NCBI RefSeq assembly: GCF_030913635.1
Contig: NZ_CP133188.1
Span: forward strand, 186,001-250,000
Direction of reading: 5' to 3'
Length of the DNA stretch: 64,000 bases
Origin: Sedimentibacter sp. MB35-C1
Lineage (GTDB): Bacteria > Bacillota > Clostridia > Tissierellales > Sedimentibacteraceae
Part shown: piece after piece, positions 53,139 to 62,873 of the stretch
Numbering within the stretch: the stretch's first letter is position 1
Layout of the letters: each line of letters begins with the position of its first letter
Made by a program: the position numbers and the translations under genes
Notes under the pieces: generated by a model
Database searches by the model: none
What the model saw: the letters and a program-made list of their open reading frames with translations, nothing else
Told to the model about the DNA's origin: nothing

Positions 53139-53945
53139 CTAATTTATAAATGCGCTGTTTATGAGCTTCTTTGTGTATTCATTCTGTGGATTAATAAGGA
53201 CTTCCCTTGCCTCTCCCGATTCAACTATGCTTCCCCTGTTCATAACAAGTATAGTGTCTGACATATAGTTTACTACTCCAATATCATGAGAAATAAAAAT
53301 ATATGAAATTTTAAGTTCTGTTTGAAGCTGCTTCAAAAGATTCAATATCTGCGCCTGAATTGAAACGTCAAGAGCAGATACCGGCTCATCGCATATTATG
53401 ACTCTTGGATTCACAATCAGCGCTCTGGCTATGGCTGCCCTTTGGCATTGCCCTCCGCTTATTTCAGACGGATATTTGTCTTTTATTTTTTCATTGAGGC
53501 CCACTCTTTCAAGCATTTCCGAAACCAGTTCGTACGCTTCTTTTTTGTTTTTAGCAAGTTTTAATGTTAAAATCGGAAATGAAACATTGTCTCCTATTGT
53601 ATAATTAGGGTCCATTGAACTTTTGGGGTCCTGAAATATAAACTGGACATTGCGTCTATATTCCTGATACTCATAGTCTGACATTTCATCAATATTTTTT
53701 CCGCAGTAAAATACGCTGCCGTATGTCTGTCTCTGTAATCCGCCTGCTATTTCTCCAGTTGTGGACTTACCGCTTCCGGATTCTCCCACAATTCCCAAAG
53801 CCATCCCTTCTCTGACCTCAAAAGAAGTGTTTTTTACAGCCGCAATTTTTTCCAACACCCTGCCTGTTAAGAAATGTTTCTTAACGGCATATTCTTTTCT
53901 TATATTTTTAACTTCCAAAATTATTTCATTATTATTGGTTTCCAT
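53139..53945 (-). CDS. Peptide/nickel ABC transporter ATPase, OppF/DppF-like
   Basis: The 268-residue ATPase has Walker A GIVGESGSGKSTT, signature SGGQCQRAAIARAL and Walker B VIICDEPVSALDVS. It lacks the longer C-terminal oligopeptide domain of some OppF proteins. It forms the ATPase pair with the OppD-like protein 33 bp upstream and powers import through the two permeases. Last gene of the five-gene operon. Confidence 0.92.
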   Translation of the reverse strand: METNNNEIILEVKNIRKEYAVKKHFLTGRVLEKIAAVKNTSFEVREGMALGIVGESGSGKSTTGEIAGGLQRQTYGSVFYCGKNIDEMSDYEYQEYRRNVQFIFQDPKSSMDPNYTIGDNVSFPILTLKLAKNKKEAYELVSEMLERVGLNEKIKDKYPSEISGGQCQRAAIARALIVNPRVIICDEPVSALDVSIQAQILNLLKQLQTELKISYIFISHDIGVVNYMSDTILVMNRGSIVESGEAREVLINPQNEYTKKLINSAFIN

Positions 53946-53978
53946 ATTGCTTCTCCCCTGACATAACAGCAGAAATTT

Positions 53979-54923
53979 TTACTCCAGATTGCATCTGTAA
54001 TAATGTCCGTCGTTATTATGCTCCTCAGCATACTTTGCACATACATCCGTTGCATGAGGACATCTTTTTATAAACAAACATCCTTCGGCATCTCTCTCCT
54101 CATCCTGTACGTATCCATGAATTTCTGCAAGCGGCTCGTTCTTTCTCATTTTAAGAGACGGTATAATTTTCATCAAAAGCTGAGTATATGGATGCTTGGG
54201 GTTATTGAATATTTCTTCTGTTCGTCCTGATTCTACTACCTTACCAGCATACATAACAGCCAAGCCGCGGCTGTAATGCCTTACTAGTCCCAAATCATGA
54301 GAAATTAATAATATGGAAATGCCCAATTCCTTGTTTATTTCCTTAAACAACTCCATTACCTGCCTCTGCACGGTGGAATCCAAGGCGGTTGTAGGCTCGT
54401 CGGCTATAATTACCTTCGGATCGTTCATCAACGCCATTGCTATGTTAACTCTCTGACGCATGCCTCCGCTCAGCTGCCACGGGTAAAAATTCAAAATATT
54501 CCGTGGATTATCAAATCCTACTTTTTCCAGAAGTACAGAAGCCCTTAGTAATGCTTCTGTTTTGTTTTTTTTCATATGGTACATATAACCGTCGGCTATC
54601 TGGTTCTTTATTTTAATCATGGGATGAAGATAAAAAACCGTGTTTTGCGGAATATATCCTGCATTTTTACCTATGTGAATTCTTTTTTCGTTCTTCGACA
54701 TTTTCAATATATCTCTGCCTGCGGTCCGCATTTCATCCGCTGCATAACTTAATCCCTCCGGCAGTACATTTATTATGGATTTAGCCGTAAGCGTCTTACC
54801 AGATCCAGATTCTCCCACAAGTCCGAATATTTCGCCTTCCTGAATATTAAGAGACAGCTCCCTGACAAGATGTTTCTCTCCTGCTTTAATGCTTAGATTT
54901 TTCAAAACCACGGATTCATTCAT
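53979..54923 (-). CDS. Peptide/nickel ABC transporter ATPase, OppD/DppD-like
   Basis: The 314-residue ATPase has Walker A GLVGESGSGKTLT, signature LSGGMRQRVNIAMAL, Walker B VIIADEPTTALD, and the C-terminal Opp-type Cys motif region (CLFIKRCPHATDVCAK), which can hold an iron-sulfur cluster in relatives. The ATG at 54921-54923 has AGGAGG seven bases upstream and overlaps the permease gene by 8 bases. Operon partner of the OppF-like ATPase. Confidence 0.92.
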   Translation of the reverse strand: MNESVVLKNLSIKAGEKHLVRELSLNIQEGEIFGLVGESGSGKTLTAKSIINVLPEGLSYAADEMRTAGRDILKMSKNEKRIHIGKNAGYIPQNTVFYLHPMIKIKNQIADGYMYHMKKNKTEALLRASVLLEKVGFDNPRNILNFYPWQLSGGMRQRVNIAMALMNDPKVIIADEPTTALDSTVQRQVMELFKEINKELGISILLISHDLGLVRHYSRGLAVMYAGKVVESGRTEEIFNNPKHPYTQLLMKIIPSLKMRKNEPLAEIHGYVQDEERDAEGCLFIKRCPHATDVCAKYAEEHNNDGHYYRCNLE

Positions 54924-55734
54924 TGGCAGACCTCCTGTTAATAAGCATGTCATTTAATCCGTCACCTATGAGGTTAAACCCGAGAACCGTAATTATAATT
55001 GCAATTCCCGGCGCTACAGCTAGATAAGGATGCAGCAGAAAAAACTGTCTTGATTCGCTAAGCATCATTCCCCAACTAGCATGCGGAGGCTGAATTCCAA
55101 GCCCCAAAAAAGAGAGTGATGTTTCAATCATTACTGCCGAACCGATGGCTGAGCTGTACTGTGTTATAAGTCTTGGAAGCATAGCCGGGACAAAATGCCT
55201 CGTAAATATTTGAAAATACGTACTGCCATAACTTCTTGCGGCTTTTATATAAACAAGATTTTCCGTATCTAGAATCATCGAATAAACCAGCCTTGAAAAT
55301 ACTGGAATCATAAAAATACTAATTGCTGCAATTGATCCTTTTGTTCCTTTTCCCACAACAGTTACAAGCATCAACGCCAGAAGTATTCCCGGGAATGCCA
55401 TCAGCCCGTCCATTATTCTCATTATTACAGAGCTCATTTTCTTAAACATCGCTGCCGACGCACCAAGAATAATGCCTATTATCGTCCCAAGTGTAACTGA
55501 ACCTATTCCTACCAGCAATACATTTCTTGAGCCATACATAATTCTTGAAAATATATCTCGTCCAAAATTATCGGTACCCAATATATGTCCGCTGTCTTCC
55601 CCCGGTTTAATAAATCTTTGAGATATATTCATTTCATTAGGTGGGTAAGGCATGTATACAAATGAAACCACCCATACCGCAACTATTGTTAAAACAAGTA
55701 TAATTCCAAGGCTTAGGCTTAATTTCCTTTTCAT
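54916..55734 (-). CDS. Peptide ABC transporter permease, DppC/OppC-like
   Basis: The 272-residue membrane protein has six helices, an N-terminal signal-like helix, HILGTDNFGRDIFSRIMYGS (the OppC hallmark) and the EAA-type loop AARSYGSTYFQIFTRHFVP. It pairs with the DppB-like permease 3 bp upstream. Confidence 0.92.
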   Translation of the reverse strand: MKRKLSLSLGIILVLTIVAVWVVSFVYMPYPPNEMNISQRFIKPGEDSGHILGTDNFGRDIFSRIMYGSRNVLLVGIGSVTLGTIIGIILGASAAMFKKMSSVIMRIMDGLMAFPGILLALMLVTVVGKGTKGSIAAISIFMIPVFSRLVYSMILDTENLVYIKAARSYGSTYFQIFTRHFVPAMLPRLITQYSSAIGSAVMIETSLSFLGLGIQPPHASWGMMLSESRQFFLLHPYLAVAPGIAIIITVLGFNLIGDGLNDMLINRRSANE

Positions 55735-55737
55735 TTA

Positions 55738-56694
55738 TTATTCCCCTCTTTCAACGGACTTTATCCTGGGATTGATAACCATAATCAGAACATCAACCAG
55801 AAGCGTAATAACTATTACAGACGAGGTTATAAACATGACCAGTCCCTGTAAAAGAACAATATCTCTGTGCTCCACAGCCGTGAGAACAAGCCTTCCTATT
55901 CCCGGCAGAGCAAAAATAGTTTCGATAACCACCGTTCCTCCGGCAAGTTTCGCAAACTGCATTCCAATTATTGTAACAGGTGCTACCAAAGCACCTCTCA
56001 AGGCATACTTTAAGTACACCTTTCCACTGCTCAATCCCTTTATTTTAGCCATATCCATATAATCTTGCTTAAGCGAATCAAGAACCGAGCTCCTGACAAT
56101 GCGTAAAAGCGTCCCTGTTTCTCCTATAGCCAATACTATGGAAGGCAGTATTATGCTTCTCATAAATCCAGACAGCCCAACGCCTGTTACGGGAACACCG
56201 GGAACAGGAAATATTTTTAGTTTAAGCCCAAAATAAACAATAAAAACCATTCCTATCCAAAAGGAAGGAATGGCTGTTCCAAGCTGCATAATGCTTCTTG
56301 AAAAATAATCTATAAAACTGTCTTTCATAATTGCAGACAGCATTCCGAATAAAAAAGCAAACACCACCGCAATTGTCATTGCCAGCACCGAAAGTGCCAA
56401 CGTTACAGGCAAAGCTCTTATTATCAATGTCAAAACCGATTCACCGTAAACATACGATGTTCCCAGATTAAATACGGCAAGGTCAGCAAGCCAGCCAAAA
56501 TACTGCTGGTAAACAGGCCTGTCAAGCCCCATTGCACTATGAAGCTCTTCAACCATTTCCTGAGTAGCATCAGTACCCAAAATAAGCTGCGCCGGATCTC
56601 CCGGTATAATCATGAGAACAAAAAATGTAATCATTGAAACAACCAGCAGAACGATTATTGAACTTTTAACTCGGTTTATTACATATCCTAACAT
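55738..56694 (-). CDS. Peptide ABC transporter permease, DppB/OppB-like
   Basis: The 318-residue membrane protein starts with the OppB-type helix, followed by MIIPGDPAQLILGTDATQE and the EAA loop AKIKGLSSGKVYLKYALRG. Six helices are seen. It forms the channel with DppC-like. It lies 11 bp behind the solute-binding protein gene. Confidence 0.92.
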   Translation of the reverse strand: MLGYVINRVKSSIIVLLVVSMITFFVLMIIPGDPAQLILGTDATQEMVEELHSAMGLDRPVYQQYFGWLADLAVFNLGTSYVYGESVLTLIIRALPVTLALSVLAMTIAVVFAFLFGMLSAIMKDSFIDYFSRSIMQLGTAIPSFWIGMVFIVYFGLKLKIFPVPGVPVTGVGLSGFMRSIILPSIVLAIGETGTLLRIVRSSVLDSLKQDYMDMAKIKGLSSGKVYLKYALRGALVAPVTIIGMQFAKLAGGTVVIETIFALPGIGRLVLTAVEHRDIVLLQGLVMFITSSVIVITLLVDVLIMVINPRIKSVERGE

Positions 56695-56705
56695 TTCGCA
56701 CCTGT

Positions 56706-58220
56706 TTATTCAGTAAAATATACTTCCTTAAAATCATAAAAATCTATAGGGAATATCTCCATTCCGCTGACATTTTTCTGCAACGTAAGCATCGTCTGAG
56801 GTGTCTGAAGATATATGGCAGGAAGCTTGTTTGCAAGAATAATCTGAATTTCCTTGTATATTTCTTTTCTCTTTTCATCGTCAAGCTCCTGTTTTGCTTT
56901 ATCAAGAAGCTCATCAATTTCGCCTGTTTTCAAGCTGATGTAATCGTTACTGTCGGAATAGTACCTTGACAGAAACGCATATGAATCAAGCCTTCCTGTA
57001 TGACCTATAACCGTTGTTTCAAAATTCTTAGCTCCATACACCTCACTGAGCCACGTTCCCCATTCCACCATCTCTATGTTAACATTTATACCTATCTTAC
57101 TCAGCTGGTCAGCAATAACCTGCCCTGCATCCACGTGAAGCTGGTAGTTTTTCGGAAGAGACATATCTATATCAAACCCATTTTCATATCCCGCTTCCTT
57201 TAGAAGCTCCTTGGCTTTCTCAGGATTATACTCTATTATGTCATTCGTATCAAAATAATCAGGAGATGTTGGCGGAAGGTGCGAGCCTATTTGGTCTCCG
57301 TATCCGAACATTGACGCATCTATGACTTCCTGCTTATTAATCGCCATTGCTATTGCTCTTCGAACCTTTTCATCGGCCAATATTTCATTATCCGTATTCA
57401 GCGACATTACTTGAACCGCATTCATGGGCTGAGATATAACCTTGTAGTCTGAATTGTTCTGAACCATTGTAACCTGATCACCGGTCAGCGGAACTATATC
57501 AAGGTCTCCAACCTGGAAGCTAGCCATCATAGACGTCGCGTCAGGTATCAGCACTAATTTTACCGTTTCAAGCTTTGCTTTGTCGCCAAAATAATCATTA
57601 TTTCGCTGAAGAACAACGTGCTGTTGTGGAATCCATTCCTTAAGCGTAAAAGCACCTGTCCCCACAGGGTTGTTCTTTAAATTGTCAGCTGCTTCCTCCG
57701 GAACAATTGCCGTCCATGGATAAGCAAAACTTTTCAGAAGTTCCACATCCAGTTTCTCTGTAGTAAATTTAATTGTATAGTCGTCAACTGCATCTATACC
57801 CACTATATTTTCATAATCCCTAGCTTTAGGGCTTTCCTCATCCTTAAGCCTGTTAAATGAATATAAAACGTCCTTTGCAGTCATTTGCCTGCCGTTATGG
57901 AATTTAACATCATCTCGCAATTTAAATATAATTTCCATTCCATCTTCTGAAATATCCCATTCCTTTGCTAGTCTGGGTATAATTTCCCAATCTGGTGTTA
58001 CTCCTACCAAAGTATCATATATGTTATTTGTAACAGTAAAAGTGGAAGCTGCTGCAGTTCTATGCGGGTCAAGACCTTCGGGCTCGGTTGTATAGCCCAT
58101 TGTTAATTCCGTCTTGGTGTTGCCTGCATCATCTGAAATGTCTTCTTGATTTGAGCATGCCGCTGCCATAAAAAGCATTAAAGCGACAGCAATAAGTAAA
58201 GTAATTTTGAATTTTTTCAT
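56706..58220 (-). CDS. Peptide ABC transporter solute-binding lipoprotein (family 5)
   Basis: The 504-residue SBP_bac_5 protein has a lipoprotein signal (LLIAVALMLFMAAAC, lipid Cys22) and the family motifs YDTLVGVTPDWEIIPRLAKE and VKFHNGRQMTAKDVLYSF. It binds peptides, nickel chelates or other ligands outside the cell; the ligand cannot be read from sequence. First gene of the operon with two permeases and two ATPases. A TTGACA (58393-58398) with a weak -10 may be its promoter. Confidence 0.92.
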   Translation of the reverse strand: MKKFKITLLIAVALMLFMAAACSNQEDISDDAGNTKTELTMGYTTEPEGLDPHRTAAASTFTVTNNIYDTLVGVTPDWEIIPRLAKEWDISEDGMEIIFKLRDDVKFHNGRQMTAKDVLYSFNRLKDEESPKARDYENIVGIDAVDDYTIKFTTEKLDVELLKSFAYPWTAIVPEEAADNLKNNPVGTGAFTLKEWIPQQHVVLQRNNDYFGDKAKLETVKLVLIPDATSMMASFQVGDLDIVPLTGDQVTMVQNNSDYKVISQPMNAVQVMSLNTDNEILADEKVRRAIAMAINKQEVIDASMFGYGDQIGSHLPPTSPDYFDTNDIIEYNPEKAKELLKEAGYENGFDIDMSLPKNYQLHVDAGQVIADQLSKIGINVNIEMVEWGTWLSEVYGAKNFETTVIGHTGRLDSYAFLSRYYSDSNDYISLKTGEIDELLDKAKQELDDEKRKEIYKEIQIILANKLPAIYLQTPQTMLTLQKNVSGMEIFPIDFYDFKEVYFTE

Positions 58221-58443
58221 TTTCGTATCCTTTCAGTTAATAAAATTTTTTTTAATATCTTTTACTGAAGTAGTTATAATAATATTCTTTCGATTTTCAC
58301 CTTTTATAATCAAATCATTGCTGTACCTGTAATAAAATTTTTAAATCAACATTATTATAAGCCTTTTTAGTCTTATCATAATTTTATTAAAATGTCAACA
58401 TATTTTAGGAAAGAGCAGGCTTCGGAAGATATTTTTTTGCTCG

Positions 58444-58472
58444 TTGATTAATAGTTAATATAATGGTATTAT
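58444..58472 (+). promoter_or_regulatory. Promoter of the ABC exporter operon
   Basis: -35 TTGATT (58444-58449), 17 bp, -10 TATTAT (58467-58472) on the plus strand. Confidence 0.55.
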
Positions 58473-58503
58473 TATATATATATTGTATATATTGAGGTGT
58501 AGC

Positions 58504-58884
58504 ATGTACGAAATACGTCAAAAAAAGATGCAGGAACTAAAGCAGAAAAAATGGTATCCCTACGCATTGCTTGCAACCGCAATTTTTTTATTTTCTCAAG
58601 GCTCGTCCATAATAAGGTCAAGCATAGGATACACTCTTCCGGTAATACTCATTAGCCTTATTCTTCATGGTAAAAGTGTGGGAACATTATCTGAAAAGCT
58701 ATTTAAAATCAAATACTCACCAGCAGCTAATGCTGCTATGATTATTTTTCTTGCGGCCATCGCTGCATTCTGTTATTTCAATAAGCTTGGTGTTTTATTA
58801 ATAATCATACTTGACATTCTTACAATTGCAGTTTATGTTGCTATTGCCTATATTTGCTCAAAATTAAAGACAGGAGATATGTAG
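58504..58884 (+). CDS. Small membrane protein preceding an ABC exporter
   Basis: The 126-residue protein has a basic helix start (YEIRQKKMQELKQKKWYPYA) and four hydrophobic segments (including NAAMIIFLAAIAAFCYF and VLLIIILDILTIAVYVAIAY). ATG 58504 follows GAGGTG. It ends directly before the exporter ATG. No family recognised; an accessory subunit of the exporter is possible. Confidence 0.7.
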   Translation: MYEIRQKKMQELKQKKWYPYALLATAIFLFSQGSSIIRSSIGYTLPVILISLILHGKSVGTLSEKLFKIKYSPAANAAMIIFLAAIAAFCYFNKLGVLLIIILDILTIAVYVAIAYICSKLKTGDM

Positions 58885-60609
58885 ATGCTTAAAAGATTTA
58901 TTTCATATTATAAACCGAAACCGGTAAAAAAAATATTTATACTGGATATGACTTGCGCATTCATCATGGCTTTGTGCGACTTATTTTATCCAATGATTAC
59001 AAGAAACATTATTAACATTTACGTACCTAACCAGCAACTTAACTTAATGATCACATGGCTTGTGCTTCTAGGTCTAATATACATACTTAAAGTTGGGCTG
59101 AACTATTACATAACGTATTACGGTCACATAATGGGAGTCATAATGCAAGCAAATATGAGAAGAGACATATTTGAACATCTTCAGGATCTGCCATTTGTTT
59201 TTTTTGATGAAAACAAAACAGGTACTCTGTCATCCAGAATAGTTAACGACCTCATGGATATTTCTGAACTTGCACACCACGGCCCTGAGGATCTGTTCAT
59301 ATCGCTGGTTATGCTTATAGGTTCTTTCATAGCTCTCAGCATAATCAATTTACCGCTTGCACTCATAGTATTCTCCATTATACCGTTCCTGATTTATTTT
59401 GCCATGAAACTGAGAATCAGAATGGCGGATTCCTTTATGGAGACAAGAGTTACAATAGGTGAAGTTAATGCAACAATTGAAAACAGCATTTCTGGAATAC
59501 GAGTTTCAAAAGCATTCAGCAATAAGGAAAACGAAATACAAAAATTCGAAAACAACAACGAAAGATTTAAAAACGCAAGAAAGAAAGCCTACAAGGTAAT
59601 GGCTGAATTTCATGTAGGTTCGTCATTTATAATAGATTTTTTAAATATATTGGTCTTAAGTGCAGGCGGCATATTTTTCTTCAAAGGATATATAAATTTT
59701 GGAGACTTTGCAGCATTCATACTGTACATAGGCAACTTTTTAAACCCAATAAGAAAGCTTATAAATTTTGTTGAACAATACCAATCAGGAATTTCAGGCT
59801 TTAAGCGTTTTACTGAAGTTATAGATCAGAAAATTGAAACCGATGAACCGGGCGCTAAAGATATATATGACGTTAAAGGTGATATAAAATTTGAAGATGT
59901 AACATTCTCTTATGATAAGAACAAACAGGTATTAAATGATATTTCTTTTAATATTGAAGCAGGCAAAACCGTAGCTTTTGTTGGACCGTCAGGAGGAGGA
60001 AAAACAACTCTTTGCCACCTTATACCGCGTTTCTATGAAACTAAGGGAGGAAACATATATATTGACAATACAAATGTTAAGGATTATACCCTTAAATCCT
60101 TGAGAAAAAGCATAGGAATTGTTCAGCAGGACGTATTTTTATTTACAGGCACCATTGCAGACAATATTCAATGCGGTAGATTTGATGCCACAAATGAAGA
60201 AGTTATAAAAGCAGCAAAAATGGCAAACATACATGACTTTATAATGTCTCTACCGGAAGGCTACGATACATTCGTTGGCGAAAGAGGAGTTAAATTATCC
60301 GGCGGTCAGAAGCAGAGAATTTCCATAGCAAGAGTATTCTTGAAAAATCCTCCTATATTAATACTTGATGAAGCAACATCAGCTCTTGACAACGCCACTG
60401 AGCTGATGATTCAAAACTCTCTGGAAGAGCTTTCAAAAGGAAGAACAACCGTTGTTGTTGCCCACAGACTTTCTACAATAAAAAATGCAGATGAAATAAT
60501 AGTTATTACAGATAAGGGCATTCTGGAAAGAGGAAGGCACGAAGATTTAATAAAAACAAAAGGAATATATTCAGAATTATATAATTCCCAATTTAAAGAT
60601 ATAGCTTAG
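58885..60609 (+). CDS. ABC-type exporter, fused permease and ATPase (MsbA/LmrA type)
   Basis: The 574-residue protein has six membrane helices (1-300) and a C-terminal ATPase domain with Walker A VGPSGGGKTT, signature LSGGQKQRISIARVFL, Walker B ILILDEATSALD and the H-loop VVVAHRLSTI. It should work as a homodimer exporting lipids, drugs or peptides. It starts right after the small membrane protein and is followed 8 bp later by an MBL hydrolase. Substrate unknown. Confidence 0.93.
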   Translation: MLKRFISYYKPKPVKKIFILDMTCAFIMALCDLFYPMITRNIINIYVPNQQLNLMITWLVLLGLIYILKVGLNYYITYYGHIMGVIMQANMRRDIFEHLQDLPFVFFDENKTGTLSSRIVNDLMDISELAHHGPEDLFISLVMLIGSFIALSIINLPLALIVFSIIPFLIYFAMKLRIRMADSFMETRVTIGEVNATIENSISGIRVSKAFSNKENEIQKFENNNERFKNARKKAYKVMAEFHVGSSFIIDFLNILVLSAGGIFFFKGYINFGDFAAFILYIGNFLNPIRKLINFVEQYQSGISGFKRFTEVIDQKIETDEPGAKDIYDVKGDIKFEDVTFSYDKNKQVLNDISFNIEAGKTVAFVGPSGGGKTTLCHLIPRFYETKGGNIYIDNTNVKDYTLKSLRKSIGIVQQDVFLFTGTIADNIQCGRFDATNEEVIKAAKMANIHDFIMSLPEGYDTFVGERGVKLSGGQKQRISIARVFLKNPPILILDEATSALDNATELMIQNSLEELSKGRTTVVVAHRLSTIKNADEIIVITDKGILERGRHEDLIKTKGIYSELYNSQFKDIA

Positions 60610-60617
60610 GAGATTCA

Positions 60618-61346
60618 ATGAAAATTACTGTAATCGGTCAATGGGGAGGCTTCCCCCATGTTGGGGAGGCAACTTCAGGATACTTAATTGAACATAACAA
60701 TTACAAACTTCTTTTAGAATGCGGCAGCGGAGTTATCAGCTCCCTGCAGAAAAAGATTAATCTGGAGGAATTGGACGCAGTGCTGGTTACCCACTATCAC
60801 TATGACCATTTCTGTGATATAGGTGCACTTCAATATGCCGCGCAAATCAAGACACTTCTCGGGCTCATGAACAAAAGTCTTCCAATATATGCCCCCATGG
60901 GAGATTTTTTCAGTCTTTTAAAATGGGAAACCTATACTTACGGCGTAAGCTTTGATGGAAGCAGCGTACTTAATCTTGGTCCATTCGAAATCAGTTTTTT
61001 TAAAAACCGCCACCCCGTTGAAGCATACAGTGTTAAAATAAGATGCGGAAATACAGTATTTTCCTACACTTCAGACACGTCCTATTTTGATGATCTTTCC
61101 GACTTTTTCAGTGAATCGGATCTTCTAATATCCGAATGCAGCTTCTATGCTGACATGGATGGAACCCAAGCGGGACATTTAAACAGCTCACAAGCAGGGC
61201 TGCTTGCACAGAAATCAAACGTAGGAAAACTGCTGTTGACCCACCTTCCCCATTTTGGAAATCATGGGGACCTAATTACACAGGCATCTAAACATTACAG
61301 CGGTGAAATCATTCTTGCTTCACACTTAATGGAGCTTGAAATATAG
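60618..61346 (+). CDS. MBL-fold metal-dependent hydrolase
   Basis: The 242-residue metallo-beta-lactamase-fold protein has THYHYDHFCDIG (His59, His61, Asp63, His64), the later metal ligands in SYTSDTSYFDDL and a final His in LLTHLPHF. It resembles YhfI and RNase-Z-type stand-alone hydrolases. AGGAG precedes the ATG. Probably co-transcribed with the ABC exporter; its substrate is unknown. Confidence 0.88.
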   Translation: MKITVIGQWGGFPHVGEATSGYLIEHNNYKLLLECGSGVISSLQKKINLEELDAVLVTHYHYDHFCDIGALQYAAQIKTLLGLMNKSLPIYAPMGDFFSLLKWETYTYGVSFDGSSVLNLGPFEISFFKNRHPVEAYSVKIRCGNTVFSYTSDTSYFDDLSDFFSESDLLISECSFYADMDGTQAGHLNSSQAGLLAQKSNVGKLLLTHLPHFGNHGDLITQASKHYSGEIILASHLMELEI

Positions 61347-61355
61347 TTAATTAAA

Positions 61356-61394
61356 AAACCGGCATGATTTTATTATTTGAATCCATGCCGGTTT
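61356..61394. terminator. Bidirectional terminator
   Basis: AAACCGGCATG / CATGCCGGTTT with a 17-base loop; A-run before and T-run after, between convergent genes. Confidence 0.85.
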
Positions 61395-61410
61395 TTTTGT
61401 TTAAATATAA

Positions 61411-62376
61411 TTATTTTGTAACCGCGTAAATATAGTGTCTCCACACCTTAATCCATTGATCCAGCCTGTAATATTTACGCACTTCTTCATCCGAGCCTGC
61501 AGCAGGATCGTTCACTACAATGTATTCGACCCCTTCTTTGACCGAAAATCCAACTACTACCATTAAGTGGCCTGTGGGAAAAGCAGAATACGCTCCATCC
61601 AGCATATTTTTTTCTTTCATACAAACTGAAGCAACTACAGGCATTCCTTTTGCTATGTAGTTTTTGACAGGATTTATAGATTTACACCTTCTCGTGTAAG
61701 CCCTCATACCCATTTCTCCTGCAAACGCAGTATTTTGAGGCCAATTACCGTAAGCTTCATTTCCCAAATCAAATGTCCCTTTAGCCACCTGATCCAACTC
61801 AACATTCTTCCCGTGATATTTCAAAACCATTGTAAGTGATGTAGGACTGCAAATAACACGAGCATCTTTGTGCCCGCTTACCATCTGCGAAATCAGCGGA
61901 ACACCTTCCAATATCTGAAGATAATTTCCCTGAACTTCTTCATCCTCACCTCCGTCAGTTGAAAAAGCAACAAGTCTAAGCCTTGGATTTCTCCCTCTTA
62001 AAAAAACCTTTATTTGTACAGCGTCTCCCAATTTTCCGTTTTTGACAAATATTCTGTCTTCTGTACCTCTGATTATCTCATCGCTGTAATAATTTTTAAT
62101 TCCTGTATTATTTCCTCCGGCAGACCAAACTCCGTAGCTGATATATGGTGTCCAAATGCTTTCAACTCTCATTCTTATAAGCACTTCCACAGAACTGTGG
62201 GAGTCAGTTATAGAATTCCACGAAGGTGTTATTTCAGTAAATTTTTCTGTTTCAACAACCGGAGTTTCTAGATATCCTTCTTCTGTATCGTCACTGAGCT
62301 CTGTAAATTGTCCTTTAACTTTTAAATTGTAAAGCTTATTTTCGCTTAAATTACTATCTTCACAAATCCAATCCAT
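61411..62376 (-). CDS. C39-like papain-fold peptidase
   Basis: The 321-residue protein has an N-terminal beta-rich part (about 1-140) and a C-terminal C39-like domain with Cys176 (VICSPTSLTMVLKYHG), His270 (PTGHLMVVVGF) and Asp290 (VVNDPAA). No signal peptide is visible, unlike secreted relatives that process cell-wall or peptide substrates. GGAGGG precedes the ATG. It stands alone, convergent with the MBL gene. Substrate unknown. Confidence 0.82.
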   Translation of the reverse strand: MDWICEDSNLSENKLYNLKVKGQFTELSDDTEEGYLETPVVETEKFTEITPSWNSITDSHSSVEVLIRMRVESIWTPYISYGVWSAGGNNTGIKNYYSDEIIRGTEDRIFVKNGKLGDAVQIKVFLRGRNPRLRLVAFSTDGGEDEEVQGNYLQILEGVPLISQMVSGHKDARVICSPTSLTMVLKYHGKNVELDQVAKGTFDLGNEAYGNWPQNTAFAGEMGMRAYTRRCKSINPVKNYIAKGMPVVASVCMKEKNMLDGAYSAFPTGHLMVVVGFSVKEGVEYIVVNDPAAGSDEEVRKYYRLDQWIKVWRHYIYAVTK

Positions 62377-62597
62377 AGCTTTCCCTCCGAATAATATATT
62401 CTATGATAGCATTTGTTAACGATTTTCTCAATTAGCATTATGAAAACATTTTAGTTAATAAATATTGTCATAGGCTTCATAAACATAACTATAAAATATG
62501 TAAATAATTTATCTGACAATTGATTTTTATTTTAATTATGTTATACTTTTAAGCAAATCAGTTATGTCTGAAATAAATCTTACTGGGAAGTGAAAGA

Positions 62598-62819
62598 ATG
62601 ATTGCAATTAAAGGAAGACGCAGATGCGAAAACTGCGGCAAAAAATACTACTACACTTATGCAAAGGGAGAAGCTGCTCAAAATAAAGCAAAATTTAAAG
62701 GTAAAGATGAAAATTACAGCGAATGCAAAAATGTAAAGATTCTTTCCGCTAACAGCTATGAAATTACAGTTGTCTGTCCACAGTGTGAATTTGAAGAAGT
62801 ATTTATTTATACAGATTAA
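62598..62819 (+). CDS. Small zinc-ribbon protein
   Basis: The 73-residue protein has CENCGKKYYY near the start and VVCPQCEFEEVFIYTD at the end, giving four cysteines for one zinc, with a Lys/Glu-rich middle. The ATG follows GGGAAGTGAAAGA. No family name is certain. It is single, with a strong hairpin immediately behind. Confidence 0.65.
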   Translation: MIAIKGRRRCENCGKKYYYTYAKGEAAQNKAKFKGKDENYSECKNVKILSANSYEITVVCPQCEFEEVFIYTD

Positions 62820-62821
62820 CA

Positions 62822-62866
62822 AGACAGCTGATGCAATACTGTAAAAAAGTACTGCATCAGCTGTCT
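62822..62866. terminator. Strong hairpin between zinc-ribbon and ABC genes
   Basis: Perfect 14-bp arms (AGACAGCTGATGCA) with a 17-base, partly paired loop. It separates convergent genes. Confidence 0.75.
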
Positions 62867-62873
62867 AAAGTGC

